Positions 1 through 6,218 are shown, counted from the first letter of the stretch. The stretch: 8,493 nucleotides of DNA from Porphyromonadaceae bacterium UBA3327 (GCA_002361155.1 DERZ01000040.1:907-9399); one strand, 5' to 3'. Translations and numbers: made by a program. The notes: generated from the sequence alone by a model not told the origin.

Positions 1-1148
1 GTGTTGGCGTCGTCGGTGCCGAACCAGAACACACCGCCTACGGGATCGGGCAACCAGTCGCGGCTCTGGCTGACGAAGCTCCAGCCCGTCTGCTGGGTGG
101 CGATGGCGCGCTCCATGCAGTATTTTTTGCCGTCGACCTCATATTCCATCGGACGCCAGCGGTAAGGCACGTGGAAAGGACCGGCGCCCACATCCTGCGT
201 CATATCGTAAGGAGTACCCTGGAACAGGTCGCGCATCGAGTCCTGCATCTCGGCAAGCGAAACTTTCCTGTCGGGAATAATGTACAAGGGCATCGGCACG
301 TCGCTGTCGGCGTTGACCCACGCAAAGTATTTGTCGGCATCTTTGTTGAAGCGGCGGAAATAGCTCCATACGCGGCCGTCGCAGCCGCGACGCGTTCCGG
401 CGTCATGTTCGCCGTAAGCATCGGCAAAGCTGAATTCCTCATCCTTACCGTTGAAATAACCGCGCTTGCGGGCGAAGGAGATAACATCCTTTGAGTGCCG
501 CACGTTCTTTTTGTCCTTGAAATCCACCTGACGGATACGGGGCTCGTTGGCATGGCCGCAGATGGCGTTGTCCGGAATTCTGACAGCTACCCACACAGCT
601 CCCTTCTCGGCACCTTTGCCGATCATTTCCATCACCCACACCTCGTTCTTATCGGCGATGGTGAAGGACTCGCCACCGGAAGCATATCCGTATTTGTCGA
701 CAAGGTCTGTCATTATATCGAGAGCTTCACGGGCCGTACGGGCGCGTTCGAGCGCCACATAGATAAGACTGCCGTAATCCATCACGGAGTTTCCGGTGGT
801 GTCCGCAAGTTCGTGGCGTCCGCCCCATGTGGACTCGCCGATGGCCACCTGGTGCTCGTTCATATTGCCTACCACATTATAGGTGCGTTCCACCTGCGGA
901 ATGGAACCGAGGGGCTTGTTGGTGTCCCATTCGCGGATTTCGCGCATGGCACCTTTGGGATGGACGGCAGCAGGCGAATGATGCAGATATCCGTAAAGAT
1001 TGTGGGAGTCGGCCGAGTAGGTCATCATTACGGACCCGTCGGTGGTTGCGCCTTTGCCTGCGATAAGGTTGGTGCATGCACTTGCGTCCGGGGTGCTTGC
1101 GAGGAACGCGGCCATGACCGCCGCCGCTCCGATAACTTGTCTTTTCAT
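1..1148 (-). CDS. Secreted C69-family dipeptidase, C-terminus cut by window edge
   Basis: Peptidase family C69 enzymes are N-terminal-nucleophile hydrolases that cleave dipeptides or short peptides. The visible 382 residues read from an ATG at 1148 without interruption to the left edge; relatives are usually somewhat over 500 residues, so roughly the last third is missing. Residues 1-24 form a Sec signal peptide (MKRQ, a hydrophobic Ala-rich core, then DASA), and Cys25 follows directly and begins CTNLIAGKGATTDGSVMM, the typical start of the mature enzyme with Cys as nucleophile. Further family blocks are YVALERARTAREAL near residue 130, GESFTIADKNEVWVMEMIGKG near 159, and VWVAVRIPDNAICGHANEPRI near 185. 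It is probably periplasmic. It lies downstream of the four-gene block on the same strand but has its own promoter-like sequence, so it is likely separately transcribed. The family call is firm; substrate preference cannot be read. Confidence 0.93.
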   Translation of the reverse strand, partial: MKRQVIGAAAVMAAFLASTPDASACTNLIAGKGATTDGSVMMTYSADSHNLYGYLHHSPAAVHPKGAMREIREWDTNKPLGSIPQVERTYNVVGNMNEHQVAIGESTWGGRHELADTTGNSVMDYGSLIYVALERARTAREALDIMTDLVDKYGYASGGESFTIADKNEVWVMEMIGKGAEKGAVWVAVRIPDNAICGHANEPRIRQVDFKDKKNVRHSKDVISFARKRGYFNGKDEEFSFADAYGEHDAGTRRGCDGRVWSYFRRFNKDADKYFAWVNADSDVPMPLYIIPDRKVSLAEMQDSMRDLFQGTPYDMTQDVGAGPFHVPYRWRPMEYEVDGKKYCMERAIATQQTGWSFVSQSRDWLPDPVGGVFWFGTDDAN

Positions 1149-1202
1149 TGATGGTATCACGATGTTGGTTTAATTTCAGTCTTCGTTGAGTGTTTGAATC
1201 CG

Positions 1203-1233
1203 TAAAAATAAGCAAAAAAAACGAAGCTGCAAA
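1203..1233 (-). promoter_or_regulatory. Likely Bacteroidetes-type promoter for the C69 dipeptidase
   Basis: On the minus strand there is TTTG (1230-1233), a 19-base spacer and TATTTTTA (1203-1210). The Bacteroidetes primary sigma consensus is TTTG, 19-21 bases, TAnnTTTG, so only the last base of the -7 box deviates. Transcription would begin roughly 45-50 bases before the ATG at 1148. The rest of the 186-base gap (1149-1334) shows no gene. I see no convincing terminator there for the gene that ends at 1335. Confidence 0.5.
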
Positions 1234-1334
1234 ATACTGCCCCGCAAACAGCCGGAAAATACAATTGAATATCATCAAAAAGAGCTGACAGAATTAAGAG
1301 CGTGTATAGTCCCTAAAGATTTGCCCGGACCGTT

Positions 1335-1730
1335 TTACTTCCGGCTGTTGATTATGTCGACGAAGGATCTGGGAAGCCGCACGTTGTACAGGTCAACGGC
1401 TTCGGCAAAGAGCGGAGCTATCTCCTCATCCCGGAATCCCGCTATGCCGCATCCGATGCGCGTTACATAGAAAGTGGTCTGATCCCATTCGCGGGCAAGC
1501 CTGATGAAGTCATCGACGTATGGCTTTATCGTCTCTACTCCCCCTTGCATGGTGGGGATAGCATACGACTGTCCCTGCATGCCGACGCCCTGCCCCATCA
1601 CGGCTCCGAAACGCTCGTAAGCGACACGCGCAGCCCCGCCGGCATGCATACCGGCAAGATTGCTGCCGAACACAAATACCTCATCTTCATCCAACGAAGT
1701 TATATTCTCAGGTGTATATTCCATATTCAT
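1335..1730 (-). CDS. A1S_2505-family protein, macrodomain-like
   Basis: This 131-residue protein matches my memory of the family named A1S_2505, often labelled a phage non-structural protein but also common on bacterial chromosomes. Hallmarks are FVFGSNLAGMHAGGAA (residues 19-34), MQGQSYAIPT (51-60) and TRIGCGIAGFRDEEIAPLF (90-108). The glycine-rich N-terminal block and the late GCGIAGF block resemble the ADP-ribose-binding loops of macrodomains, so binding or hydrolysis of ADP-ribose derivatives is a reasonable inference, not something shown here. No export signal is present. I chose the ATG at 1730 (MNMEY); an ATG at 1724 is also possible, and an upstream TTG at 1757 is unlikely because it only adds nine poorly characteristic residues. 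It follows the small membrane protein by 61 bases and may be the last gene of the block starting with the dehydrogenase. No phage genes are nearby. Confidence 0.82.
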   Translation of the reverse strand: MNMEYTPENITSLDEDEVFVFGSNLAGMHAGGAARVAYERFGAVMGQGVGMQGQSYAIPTMQGGVETIKPYVDDFIRLAREWDQTTFYVTRIGCGIAGFRDEEIAPLFAEAVDLYNVRLPRSFVDIINSRK

Positions 1731-1791
1731 ATAATTTAAAACTTTTCCCACCGACAATTTAAAAACTATGGTTAATGAAAGAGACTTGAAG

Positions 1792-2061
1792 TCACTTTTT
1801 ACGGGCGTTTTCGAGGCGGCGGGCGTTCTCTTCGCGTTTATGGTCCTCTATTTTCTCTTTGGCGTTGTTGTAGACCACTATGCCTATGATTACAAACAAT
1901 GCGAGCACAGCCGCGACGATCACCATCGCCTTTACGGCGATTTTCAACAAGGCGAAGAGTACGCAAAGCAGTATTCCCACCGCCATGATTCCAAGCAGCC
2001 AGACGAGAATCTTGGTTCCCGGCTTGAGGCCGTCATAAAGATTTGTGTGATTTTCATTCAT
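1792..2061 (-). CDS. Small membrane protein with two predicted helices
   Basis: I do not recognise this 89-residue protein as a named family. It has a short polar N-terminus (MNENHTNLYDGLKPGTK), then two hydrophobic helices at about residues 17-39 and 43-64 separated only by a short Lys-containing turn (KIAVK), then a strongly charged tail from about residue 65 to 89 rich in Lys, Arg, Glu and Asn that looks helical. The hairpin topology would put both ends on the same side; the positively charged tail suggests the cytoplasm. It sits 37 bases after the acyl-CoA ligase and 61 before the A1S_2505 gene, on the same strand. The opposite strand is also open across this stretch (1768-2124), but its translation lacks coherent protein features, whereas the minus reading gives clean membrane segments. 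Moderately sure it is a real gene, no view on function. Confidence 0.72.
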   Translation of the reverse strand: MNENHTNLYDGLKPGTKILVWLLGIMAVGILLCVLFALLKIAVKAMVIVAAVLALFVIIGIVVYNNAKEKIEDHKREENARRLENARKK

Positions 2062-2098
2062 ATTACGATGTATTTGTCATTACTATGTAGATCCGGAT

Positions 2099-3772
2099 TT
2101 ATCGGGTATACAGGAAGCGCTTGATGGAGCGTTTCGGAGTTTTCTCGAACTCGCTGGGCATCAGCAGGATCTTCGATACTTGCTCGTAAGGGGCCACTAT
2201 CTTGTTGAGTTCCTTACGGATATTCTCCATGGAGGAGTCGAGGTCGGAAACGGGTACGTCGAAACGGTCCAGAGCATCATAGTCAGGATAGACGAGAGCC
2301 ACAATCTGTCCGTCTCGGTCCACTATCAGACTTTCCGCCACGAAAGGCATGTTGTTGAGTTTAGCCTCGATTTCCTCAGGATATATATTCTGACCCGACG
2401 CTGTCAGAATCATGGTCTTGGACCGGCCGCGCAGGAACAAGGTGCCGTCAGGATTTCTTGTGCCCATATCGCCGGTATGCAGCCAGCCATCCTCATCAAG
2501 CACTGCTGCGGTGGCTTCCGGATTCTTATAATATCCTTTCATCACGTTCGTGCCGCGCACACATATCTCTCCAGGGATATTCTCCGGATCCTGCGAGTCT
2601 ATGCGGCTCTCCATATTGGGGAGCGTCCGACCCGAAGATCCAGGTATGAAGTCGCGCCAGGGCGTGTAGGAAATCAGCGGCCCGCACTCCGTCATGCCGT
2701 AACCGACAGTGAACGGGAACCTGATTCTGGCAAGAAAATCCTCCACCTCATGATTAAGGGGAGCACCACCCACAATCACCTCCTCGAACTCGCCGCCAAA
2801 AGCGTCGATCAGCTTTTTCCGGATTTTGGAATAGATGAACGAGTCAAGGAAAGGCACCGCGAGAGTCCACCGCATCGTGCCCTTTGAAATCATCGGAAGA
2901 ATCTGGTTCTTATAGATTTTCTCAAGGATAAGTGGCACACATATCACGAGGTTGGGCCTGACATCGGCAAGAGCTTTAAGAATCACTCTCGGGGCAGGCG
3001 TCTTGCCGAGCAACGTGACATGCGAACCGACGGCGAGCGGGGTCAGCATGTCGAACGCACAGCCGTATGCATGGGCGAGGGGAAGGAACGCCAGGGCGCG
3101 CGAATTGCGGTAATGCAACTCGGTCTCCATCCCGAAGCAGACATTCCCGGCAAGATTTTCGCCGGTGAGCATCACGCCTTTGGAGAATCCGGTGGTACCG
3201 GAAGTGTAGTTTATCTCGGCGATGGCGTCGTTGGAGACATCCGGATACCTGATATCCTCGGATGTATAGCCTTTGGGATAGATTCTGCGGAAGCGGCGGG
3301 TGAGCTGACGCAGATGATGGCAGAGTCTATCGCCATCCCTCTCCAGAAGCAGATGGAAATCGTCGATACTCAGCGCGCCGCGCAGATTAAGCAGCGCATC
3401 CGGCTCCATCGGCTCCCATACCGCCTTGGAGACAAAGAATATTTTCGCTTCGGAATGATTCACTATATGGGTCACATCGACGGGATTGAATTCCGACAGA
3501 ATCGGCACGATTACCGCACCGTAAGTGACAGTGGCCATATAGATGAGCACCCAGTTCACCGAGTCCTTGCCGCACAAGGCCACCTTATCCCCTTTCGACA
3601 AGCCTATCGAGTCGAAATACAAGTGGATTTTGGCAATGGCCGTGGCCATGTCGGCGTATGTCATGGTCTTCTGCGTGACATAGTCGGTCAATGCCGGCAA
3701 CTCCCAGTTCTCTATGAAGCTTTTCTCATAGATTTTTACGAAATTATCTATCTTGACAGCGGTTTTCTTCAT
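2099..3772 (-). CDS. Long-chain acyl-CoA ligase-like AMP-binding enzyme
   Basis: This 557-residue protein belongs to the adenylate-forming (ANL) superfamily, which activates carboxylates with ATP to an acyl-AMP and then usually forms acyl-CoA. All core motifs are visible: the P-loop YTSGTTGFSKG (189-199), the YGMTE block (358-362), LHTGD (431-435), the hinge-region FLRGRSK (446-452) followed by GQNIYPEEIEAKLN, and the C-terminal PKRSIKR (546-552), in which Lys551 is the probable catalytic lysine. That last motif resembles the P-T-x-K-x-K-R form of long-chain acyl-CoA synthetases rather than acetyl-CoA synthetases. The substrate is therefore likely a medium or long fatty acid, though this is inference. 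The start at 3772 (MKKTAVKIDNF) is preferred; an upstream ATG at 3826 would add an Arg-rich tail translated from the hairpin region. It lies 59 bases after the dehydrogenase with no promoter visible between them, so cotranscription is likely. Confidence 0.92.
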   Translation of the reverse strand: MKKTAVKIDNFVKIYEKSFIENWELPALTDYVTQKTMTYADMATAIAKIHLYFDSIGLSKGDKVALCGKDSVNWVLIYMATVTYGAVIVPILSEFNPVDVTHIVNHSEAKIFFVSKAVWEPMEPDALLNLRGALSIDDFHLLLERDGDRLCHHLRQLTRRFRRIYPKGYTSEDIRYPDVSNDAIAEINYTSGTTGFSKGVMLTGENLAGNVCFGMETELHYRNSRALAFLPLAHAYGCAFDMLTPLAVGSHVTLLGKTPAPRVILKALADVRPNLVICVPLILEKIYKNQILPMISKGTMRWTLAVPFLDSFIYSKIRKKLIDAFGGEFEEVIVGGAPLNHEVEDFLARIRFPFTVGYGMTECGPLISYTPWRDFIPGSSGRTLPNMESRIDSQDPENIPGEICVRGTNVMKGYYKNPEATAAVLDEDGWLHTGDMGTRNPDGTLFLRGRSKTMILTASGQNIYPEEIEAKLNNMPFVAESLIVDRDGQIVALVYPDYDALDRFDVPVSDLDSSMENIRKELNKIVAPYEQVSKILLMPSEFEKTPKRSIKRFLYTR

Positions 3773-3777
3773 CGGGG

Positions 3778-3825
3778 GGCAAGATTTCTTGCCGATACCG
3801 CGCCGGCTGCGACGCAGTATCGGCA
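3778..3825 (-). promoter_or_regulatory. Two overlapping inverted repeats between dehydrogenase and ligase genes
   Basis: Just after the dehydrogenase stop, TGCCGATAC (3790-3798) pairs perfectly with GTATCGGCA (3817-3825); the stem can continue past one mismatch with three more G-C pairs. A second perfect repeat, GGCAAGA-TT-TCTTGCC (3778-3793), follows and ends five bases before the ligase start codon. The two share 3790-3793, so in RNA they would compete. Neither is followed by a U-run, so this is not a standard intrinsic terminator. The inverted repeats are seen directly; a role in attenuation, RNA processing or ligase translation is inference. Confidence 0.5.
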
Positions 3826-3831
3826 TCGTTG

Positions 3832-5016
3832 TTATTCAGCCTCCAGGGCTATGCGGTATATTTCCCGGCAGTCATCCATCGAAAGGGGAACATAGTTGCC
3901 GAGAGTATCTCCGACGTTTCTGTGGAGTGACGCCACCATCTTCTCTATGTCGGGTTCGGAGCCTACGAGAGTACGGAGATTGGTTGTGAGACCGAGGTCA
4001 TGATAGAAATTCTTGAGATTCGATATACCCTCGTCGATAATTTCGTCGGTATCCTTTCCGGCTGGATCCACCGACATCACATTGATGGCGAAGCGCCAGA
4101 GTTTGTCGGGATTGCGACGCGCGCAGAATTCCATCCAGGCCGGCACGATCACTGCGAGACCTGCCCCGTGCGCCACATCATAGAATGCGGAGATTTCATG
4201 TTCGAGACGGTGCGAAGCCCAGTCCTCCACCTTGCCGACACCGCAGAGTCCGTTGTGGGCGAGCGTTCCGGCCCACATCACATCGGCGCGCGCCGCATAG
4301 TTGTCGGAATCGAGTCGCAGTGTCAACGCCTGGTCCATTACATCCCTGAGAATGGCCTCCGAATATGCGTCGACAAGCTGGGTGTCGGGAGTATTGGAGA
4401 AATATCTCTCATAGATATGCGCCATCATGTCGACCACGCCGAAAGCAGTCTGGTCGAAAGGGAGCGACATGGTCAGCTCCGGGTTCATTATGGCGAAGGC
4501 GGGACGGAGCATTCCGGGATACCTGACCGAAATTTTCTGATGAGTCTCCTCATTGGTTATCACCGAGTTTCCGCTTCCTTCACTACCGGCGGCAGGGATT
4601 GTCAGCACCACGCCGATCGGAAGGGCCGCATGCGGCTTGGCCTTCCCTACATAGAAATCCCAGAAATCTCCGGGGTAGATGGTGCCGAGAGCCATACCCT
4701 TGGCCGCATCGATGGGACTTCCGCCTCCTACGGCAAGGAAGAAGTCTATTTTCTCGCGGCGGGCCACCTCGATTCCCTCATACACGCTTGCCGCGGTAGG
4801 ATTGGGCTTGATTCCTCCGAATTTCACATATTGGATGCCGGCTCCTGTCAGAGAATCCGTTATCTCATTGAGGAGACCGTTGCGTTCGATACGGTCGCTG
4901 CCATAGACTATCATCACTCTGGAGGCACCGCGACGCGCCAGGGCGCTGCCGGCCTCTTTCTGCGTGCCACGTCCGAAGATGAACTCGGTAGGTGTGCAGA
5001 ACGTAAAATTTTCCAT
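3832..5016 (-). CDS. Iron-containing alcohol dehydrogenase, YqhD/butanol dehydrogenase type
   Basis: This complete 394-residue group III alcohol dehydrogenase would reduce aldehydes to alcohols, or the reverse, with NAD(P)H in the cytoplasm. The N-terminal nucleotide-binding half includes YGSDRIERNG (38-47) and AVGGGSPIDAAKG (95-107). The C-terminal helical half has the metal ligands expected from E. coli YqhD, each shifted by two: Asp196 and His200 in VVDMMAHIYERYF, His269 in WASHRLEHE and His283 in DVAHGAGLAV. All four are present, so the enzyme should be active with a bound divalent metal. YqhD-like enzymes often act as broad NADPH aldehyde reductases, but cofactor and substrate are not certain here. 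The start MENFTFCTPTEFIFGRG is typical of the family. It is the first gene of the minus-strand block and has a good -7 element about 50 bases upstream. Confidence 0.95.
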   Translation of the reverse strand: MENFTFCTPTEFIFGRGTQKEAGSALARRGASRVMIVYGSDRIERNGLLNEITDSLTGAGIQYVKFGGIKPNPTAASVYEGIEVARREKIDFFLAVGGGSPIDAAKGMALGTIYPGDFWDFYVGKAKPHAALPIGVVLTIPAAGSEGSGNSVITNEETHQKISVRYPGMLRPAFAIMNPELTMSLPFDQTAFGVVDMMAHIYERYFSNTPDTQLVDAYSEAILRDVMDQALTLRLDSDNYAARADVMWAGTLAHNGLCGVGKVEDWASHRLEHEISAFYDVAHGAGLAVIVPAWMEFCARRNPDKLWRFAINVMSVDPAGKDTDEIIDEGISNLKNFYHDLGLTTNLRTLVGSEPDIEKMVASLHRNVGDTLGNYVPLSMDDCREIYRIALEAE

Positions 5017-5068
5017 TGTCTTTAAATTATCGGGGTTGCGCCTTGGCGCTGAATTATTCTATCGGTTA

Positions 5069-5076
5069 CAAATATA
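5069..5076 (-). promoter_or_regulatory. -7 promoter element for the alcohol dehydrogenase unit
   Basis: The minus strand reads TATATTTG here, a perfect match to the Bacteroidetes -7 consensus TAnnTTTG. It would give a leader of about 45 bases before the ATG at 5016. No TTTG lies at the preferred 19-21 base distance; the nearest TTG is 23 bases upstream, inside the loop and arm of the terminator hairpin. Because of the imperfect upstream element I rate it as probable, not certain. Confidence 0.5.
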
Positions 5077-5083
5077 AAACAAA

Positions 5084-5111
5084 TCCGGGACATCTTTTAC
5101 AATGTCCCGGA
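5084..5111 (-). terminator. Intrinsic terminator of the greA-HIT unit
   Basis: A perfect 10-base inverted repeat, TCCGGGACAT (5084-5093) and ATGTCCCGGA (5102-5111), encloses an 8-base loop. Read on the minus strand the hairpin is followed by TTTGTTTTATATTTG, a good U-rich tract. It begins 26 bases after the HIT gene stop codon. On the plus strand the hairpin is followed by A-rich sequence, so it should work in one direction only. Confidence 0.85.
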
Positions 5112-5136
5112 AAAATTTTCTGCCATGAAATGGGAA

Positions 5137-5529
5137 TCACTCGAATTCGGAAGCGATTTTAGCGGCGATCTCCGCCATCCTGGCCGGATCAGGATTCTCG
5201 ATCTTGTTGCGGAAATCCATATCCCCCTCGCTGTCGATCGGCGCGAGATGGATGTGAGCATGCGGCACTTCGAGACCAAGTACAGCCATGGCCACTTTCC
5301 GGCATGGAATAGCCTTGCGGATGGCCTTTGCCACTCTCTTGGCGAAAAGAGCCATCGCGGCGAGCTCTCCGTCCTCGATATCAAAGATGTAATCGGTTTC
5401 CTTCTTGGGCACCACAAGTGTGTGTCCCCAGTTCACGGGATTGATGTCGAGGAAAGCATAGAAATCGTCACTCTCGGCCACCTTATAAGAAGGGATCTCT
5501 CCCGCTATAATTTTCGAGAAGATTGTCAT
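5137..5529 (-). CDS. HIT-family nucleotide-binding hydrolase
   Basis: This 130-residue protein is a histidine-triad protein of the Hint type, which hydrolyses nucleoside phosphoramidates or similar AMP conjugates. The signature HAHIHL (His90, His92, His94) is intact in the context LEVPHAHIHLAPI, and the N-terminal block MTIFSKIIAGEIPSYKV and the FLDINPVNWGHTLVVPKK stretch (26-43) are standard. The N-terminal IFSKII has Ser where many relatives have Cys of a zinc site, so a zinc-free form is expected. Length is normal for a short HIT protein. Its ATG lies only six bases after the greA stop codon, so the two are almost certainly one transcript, a pairing I recall as common in Bacteroidetes. A terminator follows. 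The physiological substrate is unknown. Confidence 0.95.
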   Translation of the reverse strand: MTIFSKIIAGEIPSYKVAESDDFYAFLDINPVNWGHTLVVPKKETDYIFDIEDGELAAMALFAKRVAKAIRKAIPCRKVAMAVLGLEVPHAHIHLAPIDSEGDMDFRNKIENPDPARMAEIAAKIASEFE

Positions 5530-5535
5530 GGCGGC

Positions 5536-6000
5536 TCAGATTTCTATTTTCATTATTTCGAAATTCATCAGACCTGCCGGAGCCTTGACCTGAACGATGT
5601 CACCTACGGCATGACCCATAAGGGCCATGGCGATCGGAGTGTTGGAGGCGATCTTCATCTCCTTCAGATTCGCCTCACTCTCACTTACGATAGTGTATGT
5701 CATGGTCATACCGTTGGCGGTGTTGCGGATGGTGACCTTATTGAGGAGCTGCACCTCGTCGGTGTTGAGCTTGCTGTCATCAATAATACGGGCCGAGGCT
5801 ATGAGTTCCTTTAGCTTTGCGATTTTCATCTCGAGCATACCCTGGGCCTCCTTTGCCGCGTCATACTCGGCATTCTCCGAAAGGTCCCCCTTGTCGCGGG
5901 CCTCCGCTATTGCCTGTTTTATCATGGGGCGCTGCGCCTCGAGAGCCGCGAGCTCCTCCATCTTCTTGTTGTAACCCTCCTGGGTAATGTAATTAGCCAT
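5536..6000 (-). CDS. greA: Transcription elongation factor GreA
   Basis: GreA enters the secondary channel of RNA polymerase and stimulates transcript cleavage, rescuing backtracked complexes. The 154-residue length is typical. Residues 1 to about 75 form the antiparallel coiled-coil finger, with the tip ARDKGDLSENAEYDAAKE (34-51) carrying the two acidic residues Asp39 and Glu42 that match the catalytic pair of E. coli GreA (Asp41, Glu44). The rest is the FKBP-like domain, including VSESEANLKEMKIASNTPI and MGHAVGDIVQVKAPAG. The start ATG at 6000 is preceded by A-rich sequence and no Shine-Dalgarno site, as usual in this phylum. It is the first gene of a two-gene unit with HIT and is read from a consensus promoter about 110 bases upstream through a GC-rich leader. 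Confidence 0.98.
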   Translation of the reverse strand: MANYITQEGYNKKMEELAALEAQRPMIKQAIAEARDKGDLSENAEYDAAKEAQGMLEMKIAKLKELIASARIIDDSKLNTDEVQLLNKVTIRNTANGMTMTYTIVSESEANLKEMKIASNTPIAMALMGHAVGDIVQVKAPAGLMNFEIMKIEI

Positions 6001-6046
6001 TTATGTGTATTTAAGGTTTCTTTACAGAATATTAAAAGTTAGCGAC

Positions 6047-6108
6047 CCGACGCCTGGCGCCGGCCCGCTGAGTGAGTTGGGCCATTTCGGGAGACACGCT
6101 CCCCCGAA
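6047..6108 (-). promoter_or_regulatory. Structured GC-rich 5' leader of greA
   Basis: Between the greA promoter and its ATG the minus-strand RNA could form three adjacent hairpins: TTCGGGGGAG with CTCCCGAA (6086-6108, two-base bulge), GGCCC with GGGCC (6062-6083, 12-base loop), and CCGGCGC with GCGTCGG around a CAG loop (6047-6063, one G-U pair). The second and third share two bases. The stretch is strongly GC-rich inside an otherwise A/T-rich intergenic region. No U-run follows the hairpins closely (an AACTTTTAAT stretch comes about 8 bases later), so it may be a leader regulator or weak attenuator. I do not recognise a known riboswitch class. Confidence 0.4.
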
Positions 6109-6117
6109 TGACTGCCG

Positions 6118-6149
6118 CAAAGTTAGACAATTATTTCCAATTGCCCAAA
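6118..6149 (-). promoter_or_regulatory. Consensus promoter for greA-HIT
   Basis: The minus strand shows TTTG (6146-6149), a 20-base spacer and TAACTTTG (6118-6125). Both boxes match the Bacteroidetes TTTG / TAnnTTTG consensus exactly at an optimal distance. The predicted start point is close to 6110, giving a leader of roughly 110 bases. Confidence 0.8.
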
Positions 6150-6159
6150 TTTATGCTTG

Positions 6160-6171
6160 TTTGTTAACAAA
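6160..6171. repeat. 12-base perfect palindrome between divergent promoters
   Basis: TTTGTTAACAAA is a perfect dyad. It lies 10 bases upstream of the greA -33 box and about 50 bases upstream of the sufE -7 box, where a regulator could touch both promoters. It is A/T-rich in an A/T-rich region, so chance is quite possible; no second copy was noticed in the window. Confidence 0.3.
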
Positions 6172-6218
6172 TTTTACAATAGGGAATATTCTTTTTTCCA
6201 TTTTTCATAAATTTTTCT

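Noticed and set aside
495..1151. 218-codon open frame on the plus strand opposite the C69 dipeptidase
   Set aside because: The minus-strand reading shows signal peptide and all family motifs over the whole stretch; the plus reading has no recognisable domain and is a by-product of codon bias.
1783..1793. Palindrome GACTTGAAGTC at the end of the small membrane protein gene
   Set aside because: Only five-base arms, A/T-rich and without a U-run, so too weak to call a terminator or operator.
1768..2124. 118-codon plus-strand frame with a hydrophobic N-terminus, opposite the small membrane protein
   Set aside because: Its apparent helix mirrors the membrane segments on the other strand; the rest is His- and Asp-rich with no coherent structure. 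The minus reading fits the gene order.
3020..3895. 291-codon open frame on the plus strand opposite the acyl-CoA ligase
   Set aside because: It spans a gene boundary and the hairpin region of the true minus-strand genes and resembles no protein family.
4000..5025. 341-codon open frame on the plus strand opposite the alcohol dehydrogenase
   Set aside because: The minus strand carries a complete dehydrogenase with all four metal ligands; the plus product is His-, Arg- and Gly-rich with no motif.
6141..6158. Second -7-like box (TAAATTTG on the minus strand) upstream of greA
   Set aside because: No TTTG or TTG lies at 19-21 bases upstream, whereas the box at 6118-6125 has a perfect partner.
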